From Burkholderiaceae bacterium (GTDB lineage: Bacteria > Pseudomonadota > Gammaproteobacteria > Burkholderiales > Burkholderiaceae_B): a DNA stretch of 64,000 nucleotides. Under the pieces are notes generated by a model. It was not told the origin of the DNA and did no database searches. It saw only the letters and a list, made by a program, of their open reading frames with translations. Position 1 is the stretch's first letter. Every line of letters begins with the position of its first letter. The translations under genes were made by a program, and so were the position numbers. The stretch spans positions 1 to 64,000 of the forward strand of contig SCSG01000042.1 in the NCBI GenBank assembly GCA_004322135.1, written 5' to 3'. This document shows, piece after piece, positions 44,741-53,497 of this stretch.

Positions 44741-45928
44741 TTACCTGGTACCACCGGATGCATCGACATTTTTAATCACATCGAACTCCACGTTGTACAA
44801 CGCACCGTTAACCTTCTCGACCTTGCGCAAATAAATATTCTGGATGAAATCACGCGTCTTGGGGTCGAGAGTCACTGGACCGCGAGGACTTTCAAAACTA
44901 AGGCCTTTCATCCCCGCCAGCAACGCGTCACCGCCACCCTTGCCCTTGGTAGCCTTAAGTGCCGCGTAAATGACGTGCATGCCATCATAGCCCGCAACAC
45001 CAAAGAAGTTTGGACGATGCGTTGTATCGACTTTGCTATAGGCAGCCACGAACTTCTTGTTCATTTCGGACGGGTGAGCCGTTGAATAATAATCGGACGT
45101 GATAACGCCAAGTGACGCATCACCCGCTTCATTCAAATTATCGTCATCCGTAATGGCGCCGTGCCCGAAAAGCCGGATGCCGGCCTTCTCGAGCCCACGC
45201 TGCCCGTATTGCTTGAGCAGCGCCGCACCTGGTCCCGACGGCAGCATCACGAACAGCCCATCAGGTTTTTCGTCGAGTACCTTCTGCAAGAATGGCGCGA
45301 AGTCCGGATTGCGCATCGGCACACGAATTTCGCTGACGATCTGACCGCCGGACGATCCAAAATATTTCTTGAATGCTGTCTCGGACTCGTAGCCAGGCGC
45401 GTAGTCCGGCACAAGCGTCACGACCTTCTTTATATTATTGTGAGCCGCCCACAAGGCAATACCCGCCGTGACCTGCGGAATGGTGCCGCTGGTACGAACC
45501 AGATAGGGCGAGGCCTTGGTAATGCTTTCGGTTTGCGCCGCCATGACGACCATTGGCGTCTTCGACTGCGTCGCCAGTGGCGCCACAGCCAGCGCAATGG
45601 GTGTAAGGCCAAAGCCGGCAATGACATCGACCTTGTCATTGACGATGAGCTCCTGGGCGATTCGTTTGCTGTTGGCCGCAACGCCGCCGTCATCCTTCAG
45701 AATCAGCTCGATCTTGCGGCCATCGACCACATCGCCGTGCTCTGCCATATAGACCTTTGCCGCAGAATCAATCTGACGGCCCGTCGATGCAAAAGGGCCG
45801 GTCATTGGCAGGATGAGGCCCACCTTGAACGGTGTACTCGCCGCAGCCACAGCGGCGGGGGTGTACAGGCCACCAAAAGCCAAGGCGATGGCCGCAACCG
45901 AGCCGGTCAAGAAAATCCTTTTCTGCAT
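44741..45928 (-). CDS. ABC transporter substrate-binding protein (HAAT family, periplasmic)
   Basis: A 395-residue binding protein. The signal peptide is about 28 residues (MQKRIFL, Ala/Gly-rich core, AVA/AA), and the mature fold begins FKVGLILPMTGPFASTG. GGAGACA lies before ATG 45928. It lies just below a flavin monooxygenase gene in an operon that repeats the order seen at 19-26 kb. Confidence 0.88.
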   Translation of the reverse strand: MQKRIFLTGSVAAIALAFGGLYTPAAVAAASTPFKVGLILPMTGPFASTGRQIDSAAKVYMAEHGDVVDGRKIELILKDDGGVAANSKRIAQELIVNDKVDVIAGFGLTPIALAVAPLATQSKTPMVVMAAQTESITKASPYLVRTSGTIPQVTAGIALWAAHNNIKKVVTLVPDYAPGYESETAFKKYFGSSGGQIVSEIRVPMRNPDFAPFLQKVLDEKPDGLFVMLPSGPGAALLKQYGQRGLEKAGIRLFGHGAITDDDNLNEAGDASLGVITSDYYSTAHPSEMNKKFVAAYSKVDTTHRPNFFGVAGYDGMHVIYAALKATKGKGGGDALLAGMKGLSFESPRGPVTLDPKTRDFIQNIYLRKVEKVNGALYNVEFDVIKNVDASGGTR

Positions 45929-46085
45929 GGTATGTCTCCTGATTTTATTTATGGAAGGTATGTTTGCTACCCTGGGACCGGACACAAGGCACGTGACCGG
46001 AAAAGGTCAAGTGCCCATGGAAATTGTCCAGCCCATGAGGTCGCCGGATGGAATGGCCGAGGATTCGCGTACCGGAGCGACAAGC

Positions 46086-47282
46086 CTAAGCCACTTGTTT
46101 AACTAGGTTTGCACCACGATAGAGCCAGTCGAATTCCCACGTACCGTGGATATCGCGCTGGTGTGCCAACTCATTACGCAACAGACGCTCGCCCTCGGAG
46201 GCGTGGCAGATGGATCCGAAAATGCGCGCCACCGTGGTGACACGGGCAGTGCGATTCAACCGCTGGTTCTGATAGCTAAGGAAAGCGGCATTGATATCAT
46301 CGCCGTGGCGTACCACTTCGGAAGCCAGGACGAGGGAATCTTCCATTGCCATGATCGCCCCCTGCGCCAGATACTGCAACGACGCGTGCGCCGCATCGCC
46401 CAGCAGGGTGACATTACCATCAGTCCAATTCGAGGCGGGATGAAGATCGTGCAGCACCCAATTTTTCTCAAGGGAAATATAACGCAGCATATCCTGAACG
46501 ACCGGCGCGCAGGTCTTGAACGCCTCGAACAGTTCGTCGCTGCCACCGTAATTGGGCGAGCCGCGCTTGATTCCGGGACTTTCAAACGTAGCCACGTTAT
46601 TCATGACTGTCCCGCCGCGAAGCCGATACTGAACCGCGTGGCAACCCGGCCCCGTATAGATGACCATGGAGTTTACATAGCTCTTGTTCGTGATGTCCTC
46701 GATGGGAACCAGGCCGCGATAGACCACGTGCCCGGTCGGGCGAGGCTGATCGGCCACGATACGGTGACGCGTTTTGGAATGAAGCCCTTCAACGCCGATC
46801 ATGGCGCAGCCTTCGTACGTCGAGCCGTCGGCACAGTGAACCGTCACTGAACTGCCATGGTCTTCATAAGACACAACGTCTTTGGCGTCAGATTCGAACG
46901 AAAACGTTTTCTCGTTCTGGCACGCATCAAAAAGGGCCGCATGCAGGTCGCGCCTGTGCACCACGAAATAGCTGTACCCGTAATGCGCCTTGAACTGGTC
47001 GCCCAGGTCGATGCGGGTGACCTCCTTGCCGTCGATTGCATCGACCATGACAAGGGCGTCGGGGTGAAACACATAAGGCTCGAGCGCCGGCATCACACCC
47101 AGGTAGTCCAGAATGGCGTGGCCATTAGGAGCCATCTGAATTCCGAAGCCTATTTCGCCGACCCCTGGCGAACGTTCAAGCATCTTTACATGCAGACCCC
47201 TTCTGGCCAACGCCAGCGCCGCACACATCCCTCCAATGCCGCCACCAGCAACAATAAACGGCAAATCCTTTGATCCTTTCAT
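46086..47282 (-). CDS. FAD-dependent aromatic monooxygenase, salicylate/3-hydroxybenzoate hydroxylase type
   Basis: A 398-residue group A flavin monooxygenase, paralogous to the one at 23750. GGGIGG is at residues 13-18 and GDAAHA closes the FAD site, but the usual Asp-Gly of the DG motif is Glu165-Gly166 (GVEGLHS), a conservative but uncommon change in a motif that helps bind FAD and NAD(P)H. Neighbours are an FAH enzyme upstream and a Liv importer downstream. The product is probably again a dihydroxybenzoate. Confidence 0.82.
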   Translation of the reverse strand: MKGSKDLPFIVAGGGIGGMCAALALARRGLHVKMLERSPGVGEIGFGIQMAPNGHAILDYLGVMPALEPYVFHPDALVMVDAIDGKEVTRIDLGDQFKAHYGYSYFVVHRRDLHAALFDACQNEKTFSFESDAKDVVSYEDHGSSVTVHCADGSTYEGCAMIGVEGLHSKTRHRIVADQPRPTGHVVYRGLVPIEDITNKSYVNSMVIYTGPGCHAVQYRLRGGTVMNNVATFESPGIKRGSPNYGGSDELFEAFKTCAPVVQDMLRYISLEKNWVLHDLHPASNWTDGNVTLLGDAAHASLQYLAQGAIMAMEDSLVLASEVVRHGDDINAAFLSYQNQRLNRTARVTTVARIFGSICHASEGERLLRNELAHQRDIHGTWEFDWLYRGANLVKQVA

Positions 47283-47349
47283 TTCTTATCCCGATTCCAA
47301 ATAACATATCAAACACTACAGCCAACACAACTGGGTTTCTGGTTCGGCG

Positions 47350-48207
47350 CTATACGGCGCGAACAGCGACCTCCATGCGGCCAATCTGATCAAACTCGGC
47401 GACGATGAGGTCACCGGGCTTCACGGGCCCGACGCCTGCGGGTGTACCGGTATAAATCACGTCGCCAGGATGCAGCGTGTAAAAAGCCGATGCAAACCGA
47501 ATCAGCTCTGGAATATCGATGACCAAATCCTTGGTGTTGGCACTTTGCCGGAGTTCGCCATTAACGGTCAGGCGAAACCCCAGATTGGTCGCATCGGTGA
47601 GCTCATCGGCAGTGACCATCCACGGGCCCAATACCGCGTATGTGTCCACAGACTTGCGCAAGCTACGCTCTTCGGGACCGCGCACGGTCATATCCAGGCC
47701 AATGCAATAGCCGGCAACGTAATCCCACGCATCGGCGCTGGCGATGCCGACACCCGACTTGCCGATGATCACAGCCAGTTCAATTTCGTGGTCGTTGCGA
47801 CGTTCCGGGTGGCGTATGGCCACACCATGACTTGGCCCAACCATGGCACTGGTAGCCTTCAGGAACAAGCCAATCCGCTGGATCTCGTCAATCTGGTTAT
47901 TGTGATGGACGCCCGGGTCAGCACGCGCTTCTTCAAGATGCTTAAGGTAATTGACCGGAGCGGCAATCAATTTTCCGGGATTCGCAACGGGGCTTAGCAG
48001 GGTTAACCCTTCCAGCGGGAGGCTGGCAGCCTTAGGAAGGATTTCATTGATTCTTGCCCGCACCTTATCGAGGTTGGCAATAAACGAGTCGTAAGTTGGA
48101 TGGGGATACCGGCTTGGGGGAAGCACATCAAGTGCCTGGGTAACGTCAAACACCAACCCGTCCTTTACAACCCCAAGACGATTTTCATTGAACCGGCATA
48201 AACGCAT
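47350..48207 (-). CDS. fumarylacetoacetate hydrolase family protein (paralogue of 1123)
   Basis: A 285-residue FAH enzyme with metal ligands Glu141, Glu143 and Asp172 at exactly the same positions as its close paralogue at 1123, and GTPAGVG as signature. It is the first gene of the third importer operon and is divergent from a NahR-like LysR gene. No maleylpyruvate isomerase accompanies it, so it may hydrolyse maleylpyruvate directly. Confidence 0.85.
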   Translation of the reverse strand: MRLCRFNENRLGVVKDGLVFDVTQALDVLPPSRYPHPTYDSFIANLDKVRARINEILPKAASLPLEGLTLLSPVANPGKLIAAPVNYLKHLEEARADPGVHHNNQIDEIQRIGLFLKATSAMVGPSHGVAIRHPERRNDHEIELAVIIGKSGVGIASADAWDYVAGYCIGLDMTVRGPEERSLRKSVDTYAVLGPWMVTADELTDATNLGFRLTVNGELRQSANTKDLVIDIPELIRFASAFYTLHPGDVIYTGTPAGVGPVKPGDLIVAEFDQIGRMEVAVRAV

Positions 48208-48231
48208 GTAAAACTCCTGATTTGTCGTAAT

Positions 48232-48244
48232 TCATTCTTAATGA
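48232..48244. promoter_or_regulatory. LysR-type T-N11-A box, TCATT-CTT-AATGA
   Basis: A perfect 5+5 dyad with T and A at the ends 11 bases apart, the classic LysR half-site arrangement, in the 117-base divergent gap between the FAH and LysR genes. It is 25 bases from the FAH start. Confidence 0.55.
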
Positions 48245-48324
48245 TTGTCTCGACTCACACAATGCCCTACTCTTAATACCGTGAATTGCATTTTTAAATA
48301 CAGACATCGTTTTCCGTTACAACC

Positions 48325-49269
48325 ATGGCCAATTTAGACTTATCCGATTTCGTCATCCTCAAAGAGGTCTACAAAACCCGAAGCATAACCGGCTCAGTGA
48401 GCCATGTCGGCCTAAGCCAACCCGCCATCAGCGTGCGGCTCAGCCGTCTGCGCGAGCATTTCAGCGACCAGCTGTTCGTCAAGACAGCCGAAGGGATGAT
48501 GCCAACCCCCCTCATGGAAAACCTCATCTCGGCGGTGAACAATGCGGTCGAACTGCTGGGGCCAAACCGCGGCGGCTTCGTACCCTTTACTGCCGAAAAC
48601 TCGGTCAGGACGTTCCGGCTGGGGCTTAGTCATGTTGCACAAATCGTCATCCTGCCAATGCTGCTGTCCCTCTTCGAAACCCGCGCACCCAGGCTCAGCG
48701 TGGACTCGGTCGATCTAAATGACCTGACGGCAAAAGCCATGGCGCAAGGCGAGATCGACATCGCGCTGGGCTTCGCCGCAGAACTCAATAATGGTTTTTA
48801 CCAACAACGGCTTTTCACTGAACACTACGCCTGCATAGCCCGCAAGGGGCACCCACACATCAACGGTCCGCTAACCACGGGCCAATTCCTGAAAGAAGAG
48901 CACCTGTCACTGGTCGCTCCCGGAACGGGCCACTCGTTGCTGGACAAGCAGCTGCGCAGCCAGGGTATCGCACGCAACATCAAGCTGCGCGTATCATCAT
49001 TTCTGGGGCTGGAGCAAACCATTGTGGCCACCAACCTGCTGGCGATTGTTCCTGCGCGCCTTGCCCACACCCTGGCGCAGGGAGGACGGATCATGGCTTT
49101 CGAAACGCCCTTTCCAACGCCTGATTACGAAGTCCGACAATACTGGCACGAACGCTACCACCACGACCCTGCCAATATATGGCTACGGCAGGTCATGTTC
49201 GACGCCTTTGTCAACCTGCCGCCTGTCGAAACCACCCGAACAAGCCCTCAAACCAGTCGGCCGGCCTGA
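48325..49269 (+). CDS. LysR family transcriptional regulator, NahR/NodD-like
   Basis: A 314-residue LysR protein of the NahR/NodD/SyrM branch: the N-terminal LSDFVILKEVYKTRSITG, LSQPAISVRLSRLREHF and GMMPTP segments are characteristic. NahR proteins answer to salicylate and related acids. It is divergent from the operon of FAH enzyme, flavin monooxygenase and Liv importer and is its likely activator. Confidence 0.9.
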   Translation: MANLDLSDFVILKEVYKTRSITGSVSHVGLSQPAISVRLSRLREHFSDQLFVKTAEGMMPTPLMENLISAVNNAVELLGPNRGGFVPFTAENSVRTFRLGLSHVAQIVILPMLLSLFETRAPRLSVDSVDLNDLTAKAMAQGEIDIALGFAAELNNGFYQQRLFTEHYACIARKGHPHINGPLTTGQFLKEEHLSLVAPGTGHSLLDKQLRSQGIARNIKLRVSSFLGLEQTIVATNLLAIVPARLAHTLAQGGRIMAFETPFPTPDYEVRQYWHERYHHDPANIWLRQVMFDAFVNLPPVETTRTSPQTSRPA

Positions 49270-49335
49270 TTTCAGAATCAACCTGGGCGGCACATTTTGT
49301 TCCTGCGCAGCGGTGCTGCGCCCCCACAACCTTGC

Positions 49336-50088
49336 TCACGCGGTCTTCGTGTCGCCCTGACCACTACGTCGGAGGCCTTCTTTTATGAGCCCCGAACTCC
49401 TGGAAAAATCGAGGTAGCGGTCCAACAGCTGCGCACCAGCATCGCGCCCGCGCGGGCAACACATTGCCTGCTTGATGACTTCGAAGCAACCATCCAGCAC
49501 CCGAAAGCCGGCGTGTTCCCTGGCATACGTTTCAAGAGGCTGACGGACACCAGCCGCCGCGTGCAAGCCACGTTCGGCGAACTGTTCTATGGCATCTTGC
49601 GATGTTTCGAACCGGACTATCGATGCATGACGCAGTGCACGCGACAGGAATAAATCGTATGCCGCACCTTCCCCTACCGCAACCCGCACACCGCTGCGAT
49701 CGATATCGTCAATGTGGTGCAGCGAAGAGCGTTCCTGCACCAAATACGTGCCTTCGATCAGAACGTATGGATCGGTGAAGCGGATGTCAACGGCGCGAAC
49801 CGGGTCGATGGCCATGAAGGCAACATCCCAGGTATTGTCTTGAGCCTCTTCAAATATCTTGCCAGCCGTTTCAAAAGCCTTGAAGCGCACGGAAACTCCA
49901 AGGCGCTGGGCCAATCCCCTGGCCAGGTCGGCTGACACGCCGCGCGGCTCGCCGGTGGCCGGATCACGCTGTGCCAGAACCGGATTGCCAAAATTGAGCG
50001 CCGCACGCAGTTCGCCAGTGGAAGTCAACTGACGAACGGCCTGCGGGTCGGATAACCAGTCGGGCTCTTCAAAGGGCTGCTTAGTCAT
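49336..50088 (-). CDS. family 3 extracellular solute-binding domain protein without signal peptide
   Basis: A 250-residue SBP_bac_3 (amino-acid-type) fold: LRAALNFGNPVLA, a DLARGLAQRLGV helix, DVAFMAIDPVRAVDIRFTDPY and RVAVGEGAAYDLFL. No signal peptide is present, and the frame is closed upstream by a stop with no better start. No permease or ATPase gene is nearby. It may be a cytoplasmic ligand-binding protein, or a cyclohexadienyl-dehydratase-like enzyme, since that family shares the fold. It runs convergent to the LysR gene and divergent to the Rieske oxygenase. Confidence 0.75.
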   Translation of the reverse strand: MTKQPFEEPDWLSDPQAVRQLTSTGELRAALNFGNPVLAQRDPATGEPRGVSADLARGLAQRLGVSVRFKAFETAGKIFEEAQDNTWDVAFMAIDPVRAVDIRFTDPYVLIEGTYLVQERSSLHHIDDIDRSGVRVAVGEGAAYDLFLSRALRHASIVRFETSQDAIEQFAERGLHAAAGVRQPLETYAREHAGFRVLDGCFEVIKQAMCCPRGRDAGAQLLDRYLDFSRSSGLIKEGLRRSGQGDTKTA

Positions 50089-50201
50089 TTCATATCCATC
50101 ATAAACAAGTCGTCACGCGGCGCATGGCCGATTAATACCGGCCAACGAAGACCACCCCCCGCCCGCGACCTTCTCTAATCCTAGGTCGGGTAGCGAGCCA
50201 T

Positions 50202-50359
50202 GACGAACGATAATATTTCATACCTGCCATGAATTAAATTAGTGATTGCCATATGGCCTGCCGACGAGCACGTCGATATATACTTAGCCAAAAAATCATC
50301 AGTGGCCGCCTTGTATTCAAGCGCGTTGCTGGATCCTGTCATCAACCGGTTCGCCCAAT
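50202..50359 (+). repeat. promoter-region repeat, copy A
   Basis: About 158 bases aligning almost without gaps to 51733-51887 at roughly 60% identity by eye. Identical blocks include AATATTTCATAC, CATGAATTAA, TTAGTG, GATATATACT and TTCAAGC. It lies about 115 bases before the Rieske oxygenase start, suggesting a duplicated control region. Confidence 0.6.
50217..50233. promoter_or_regulatory. TTCAT-N7-ATGAA dyad, copy A
   Basis: Perfect 5+5 dyad with a 7-base spacer inside the repeated promoter region. The same arms and spacer occur at 51748-51764, with different spacer bases, which argues that the arms are under selection. Confidence 0.55.
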
Positions 50360-50474
50360 ACCATTCCTGTTCCCGTAATCGCACGAGCGGCCATGGCAGA
50401 CGCACGCCGGCTGAAAATTCAGGCCTGCCCCCGCAATGGCAAGCCACCCGCAAGCTTCACTCTGGAGGAGTCTC

Positions 50475-51551
50475 ATGTTTGTCAAGAATGTATGGTATAT
50501 CGCCGCGTTCGATAAAGAATTCGAACAACCGTTCGTGGCGCGGCGTCTACTGGATGTGCCGGTCATCATGTTTCGAACCTCTGATGGCGTGCTGGCCGCG
50601 CTGGACGACCTGTGCCCCCACCGACTCATGCCGCTGTCCAGCGGCAAGCGCATCGACGACGAGCTGCAATGCGGCTACCACGGCATGAAGTTCTCAGCCG
50701 AAGGGCACTGTACCTGCGTGCCGGGACAAGCCAACATTCCTTCAGCGGCCACCGTCAAGACCTACCCCCTTGTTTCGCGCCACGGCTTTGCGTGGATATG
50801 GATGGGCGACCCTTCGTTGGCCTCACCCGACCTGATCCCGGACATACACTGGCATGACAGCCCCGATTGGGCCTGCTCGGATGGTTACCATCATTTCAAT
50901 GCCAACTACAGGCTGCTCAACGACAACCTGCTTGATCTCAGCCACGAAACCTATGTCCACCATCGCACCATAGGCAACCACGAAGAACTTTCCATTGCCA
51001 ATTACCCCGCCACGGTCACGACCGAAGCGGACTGCATCGTACGCGCCCACCGCGAAATGTCCAATATCGAAGCACCACCGTTCTTCGCAATGGTCCTCCA
51101 GCCCAAGGGGCTCATCAACCGCTGGCAAATAGCCGTCAACCTGGTTCCATCGTTGAACATCACTGTGGTGGGCGTCTACCCGGTTGAGGAGGAACGCGCC
51201 TCGGCGTTCGCGGCCCACGTCCTGCACTTGCTGACGCCCGAATCGGAAACCTCAACGCATTACTTCTGGTCGTTCGTGCGAAACTATCGGCTCAATGAAA
51301 TTGAACTCACGAACGGAATTCAGAAGGCGTCGGCGGCCACGTTCGATGAAGACAAAATCATCATTGAACGGCAACAAAAAGAGATAGACGCACGCGGCAA
51401 GCAGGTGCCCGGGGTCGCCATCCGCGTGGACGAGGCGCCCATACGCGCCCGCCGACTGCTGGAACAACGCCTGAAGGCAGAACAGGAAAACCCGGCTTAC
51501 GTCGTCGCACCGCCAACCCTGGTTCCCGAACACTCGTACGCAGTGCTGTAA
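50475..51551 (+). CDS. Rieske non-heme iron oxygenase, vanillate demethylase-oxygenase-like
   Basis: A 358-residue VanA-type oxygenase. The Rieske [2Fe-2S] ligands are Cys47-x-His49 and Cys66-x2-His69 (CPHRL, CGYHG), and the mononuclear iron site is in NLLDLSHETYVHH (His157, His162). The family O-demethylates methoxybenzoates or hydroxylates related aromatics, using electrons from a VanB-type ferredoxin reductase, which is not in this window. GGAGGAG precedes ATG 50475; a start 39 bases earlier has no such site. Its promoter region is duplicated upstream of the MFS gene at 52069. Confidence 0.87.
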   Translation: MFVKNVWYIAAFDKEFEQPFVARRLLDVPVIMFRTSDGVLAALDDLCPHRLMPLSSGKRIDDELQCGYHGMKFSAEGHCTCVPGQANIPSAATVKTYPLVSRHGFAWIWMGDPSLASPDLIPDIHWHDSPDWACSDGYHHFNANYRLLNDNLLDLSHETYVHHRTIGNHEELSIANYPATVTTEADCIVRAHREMSNIEAPPFFAMVLQPKGLINRWQIAVNLVPSLNITVVGVYPVEEERASAFAAHVLHLLTPESETSTHYFWSFVRNYRLNEIELTNGIQKASAATFDEDKIIIERQQKEIDARGKQVPGVAIRVDEAPIRARRLLEQRLKAEQENPAYVVAPPTLVPEHSYAVL

Positions 51552-51557
51552 ACCAGA

Positions 51558-51606
51558 GGGCAGAGCACTACTGCCCCTTGATGGCAGGCGAGCGACTGCC
51601 GCCTGC
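51558..51606 (+). terminator. paired hairpins after the Rieske oxygenase
   Basis: GGGCAG (51558-51563) pairs with CTGCCC (51571-51576), followed by CTT. GCAGGC (51584-51589) pairs with GCCTGC (51601-51606). Together they are a plausible 3' end, although without a long T-run. Confidence 0.45.
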
Positions 51607-51732
51607 TATCGAAGCATGCCTGGCGCACCTGCCGACAAGGCTTCCACAACATCAGCCTGAAGCCACGCTTGCAAGCATGCAACGACAACCCGCGTGGCCG
51701 GCCATCGTTATTCCCGCCCAGAAAAAATCCGC

Positions 51733-51887
51733 GACAAACGACAATATTTCATACTCGGCATGAATTAATTTAGTGCCCGTCTTATCGTTTGGCGACCAAC
51801 ACGCGGATATATACTCGCTTGAAAAATTGCAGCCGCCCTGCGTTCAAGCATGTCGTGAGCCCCTTGCAATCAAGCAGTTCGCTCAAT
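51733..51887 (+). repeat. promoter-region repeat, copy B
   Basis: About 155 bases homologous to 50202-50359, located roughly 180 bases before the MFS start. Conserved positions include the TTCAT-N7-ATGAA dyad and GATATATACT. Confidence 0.6.
51748..51764. promoter_or_regulatory. TTCAT-N7-ATGAA dyad, copy B
   Basis: Same arms and spacing as 50217-50233; four of the seven spacer bases differ between the copies. Confidence 0.55.
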
Positions 51888-52017
51888 CTCGTCCGCATTG
51901 GCGCAGGTAGCCGCAGCACTGCGGCAGGCGCGCCAGAGATTGGCGCGTCGGGTGGATCTGCCTGAACGAATCCGTCGCGTGAACAGTAAGGCATGGGCAG
52001 AAAACCAATCACGCTTA

Positions 52018-52050
52018 AGTACCAAACGAGTACCTAACAAGTACCTAACA
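52018..52050 (+). repeat. three 11-base tandem repeats
   Basis: AGTACCAAACG, AGTACCTAACA and AGTACCTAACA stand head to tail, ending about 6 bases before the AAGGAG ribosome site of the MFS gene. They lie in the leader and could affect translation or bind a regulator. Confidence 0.6.
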
Positions 52051-52068
52051 AAAACAAGGAGACAATTG

Positions 52069-53463
52069 ATGCAACACCCATCAGATCCTATCGTGCGCAG
52101 TGCGCACGATACCGCGCTGCACACAGCCCCGGGAGGGTCAGACGTCGCCAAAGCCTGGTATCGCACCCTGAACCGGAAGCAATGGAGCGCACTCGCCGCC
52201 TCCAACCTGGGCTGGCTATTCGACGGCTACGAAACTTACACCCTGATCCTGACCATCGGCGTGGCGTTGCACCAGCTCCTGGCTCCGGCACAATACTCGC
52301 AGATCCCGTTCTACGCCGGGCTCGTGATTGCGCTGACGTTGCTCGGCTGGGGCGTTGGCGGGCTGATTGGCGGGGTGCTTACCGATTACATCGGCCGCAA
52401 GCGCATGATGATGTTCTCCATTCTCACCTACGCCTTGACAACCGGATTAAGCGCATTTGCGTGGAACTGGGAATCGTTTGTCGTCCTGCGTATTATCGTT
52501 GGTCTTGCCATGGGAACCGAGTGGGCAACCGGCACTGCCATGACGGCGGAGCTCTGGCCAAACCGCCATCGTGGCAAGGGGGCGGGGTTGATGCAATGCG
52601 GGCTTGGCATCGGGTTTTTCCTGGCGTCGCTGGTCTGGCTTTTCGTCAGCCAGACCGGAGAACACGCCTGGCGCTACATGTACCTGGTGGGCGTGTTGCC
52701 CGGATTCGCCATCCTGTGGATGCGAGCGAACGTCCCCGAATCAGAGCAGTGGGAGCAGGTCGATGAAAATCGGCGCAAGGCTCGTGCGCACCAACGCGCA
52801 GGCGGCCAATTGTCCAAGTCCGAAGAGGCTCTCAAACGTTTCACGCTGGTCGACCTGTTCTCCAGTCAGGTCTTGCGCCGCCGCACGCTGATCGCGGTGT
52901 TCATGTCGCTCACCACGACGCTGTGCTGGTGGGGAATTTCCAGCTGGGTGCCGCCCTATATCGCCTCGGTTGCCGCCAAGTCGGGCCTGCCGCCCGCGCG
53001 CTGGGCCAGCTACGCCGGCATGCTGTACAACGTTGGAGCGATTGCGGGCTACATCGGATTGGGTTTCCTGGCGGATGCCTTTGGGCGCAAATGGGTGACC
53101 TTCACATTTTTCGCGATGGCATTCGTGCTGACGCCGGTATTGTTCCTGTGGACGCACGATCTGGGACTTCTGCTGGTGGTGTGTGTCGTCAACGGGTTTT
53201 TCAGCCTTGGCCAGTACACGTGGATGCCAACTTGGTTGCCCGAACTATATCCGACACGCATGCGCGGTACGGCAATTGCGTTCTGCTTTAACGTGCCGCG
53301 TTTCCTCGCCTGGGTCGGCCCGCTCGTGGCGGGCACGCTGATTGCACAGTTCGGCGGCTATGGCTATGCGGCGGTGACGGTCGGCTTTATTTACCTGATC
53401 GGCATCGTCCTGACGCCCTTCCTGCCCGAGACGGCTGGAAAGCCGTTGCCGGAAGAGGTTTGA
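52069..53463 (+). CDS. MFS transporter, metabolite:H+ symporter type
   Basis: A 464-residue major facilitator with 12 predicted helices and a polar N-terminal lead of about 40 residues. Helix 1 carries NLGWLFDGYETYTL, related to the DGYD motif of aromatic acid:H+ symporters. The loop 2-3 motif reads GGVLTDYIGRKRMMM, the standard MFS signature. The start ATG 52069 has AAGGAGACA upstream. It shares a homologous promoter region with the Rieske oxygenase and probably imports its substrate. Confidence 0.87.
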   Translation: MQHPSDPIVRSAHDTALHTAPGGSDVAKAWYRTLNRKQWSALAASNLGWLFDGYETYTLILTIGVALHQLLAPAQYSQIPFYAGLVIALTLLGWGVGGLIGGVLTDYIGRKRMMMFSILTYALTTGLSAFAWNWESFVVLRIIVGLAMGTEWATGTAMTAELWPNRHRGKGAGLMQCGLGIGFFLASLVWLFVSQTGEHAWRYMYLVGVLPGFAILWMRANVPESEQWEQVDENRRKARAHQRAGGQLSKSEEALKRFTLVDLFSSQVLRRRTLIAVFMSLTTTLCWWGISSWVPPYIASVAAKSGLPPARWASYAGMLYNVGAIAGYIGLGFLADAFGRKWVTFTFFAMAFVLTPVLFLWTHDLGLLLVVCVVNGFFSLGQYTWMPTWLPELYPTRMRGTAIAFCFNVPRFLAWVGPLVAGTLIAQFGGYGYAAVTVGFIYLIGIVLTPFLPETAGKPLPEEV

Positions 53464-53473
53464 TTCGCGACGG

Positions 53474-53494
53474 GTAACCATTGCGGCAGGTTAC
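53474..53494. terminator. hairpin between convergent genes
   Basis: GTAACC (53474-53479) pairs with GGTTAC (53489-53494) across a 9-base loop in the 34-base gap between the MFS and LysR-ligase stops. It probably ends both transcripts. Confidence 0.45.
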
Positions 53495-53497
53495 GGC

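Larger units (their letters stand above)
50089..50474. promoter_or_regulatory. 386-base divergent promoter region of the Rieske oxygenase
   Basis: No gene. Bases 50202-50359 are homologous to 51733-51887 upstream of the MFS gene, including the TTCAT-N7-ATGAA dyad and a GATATATACT block that may be a -10 region. The part next to 50475 contains the GGAGGAG ribosome site. The side next to 50088 has nothing recognisable. Confidence 0.5.
51552..52068. promoter_or_regulatory. 517-base gap: 3' hairpins, promoter repeat copy B and short tandem repeats
   Basis: No gene seen. From left to right: two hairpins after the oxygenase stop, the homologous promoter region 51733-51887, an unremarkable stretch, and three 11-base tandem units just before the MFS ribosome site (AAGGAGACA). 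Confidence 0.45.
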
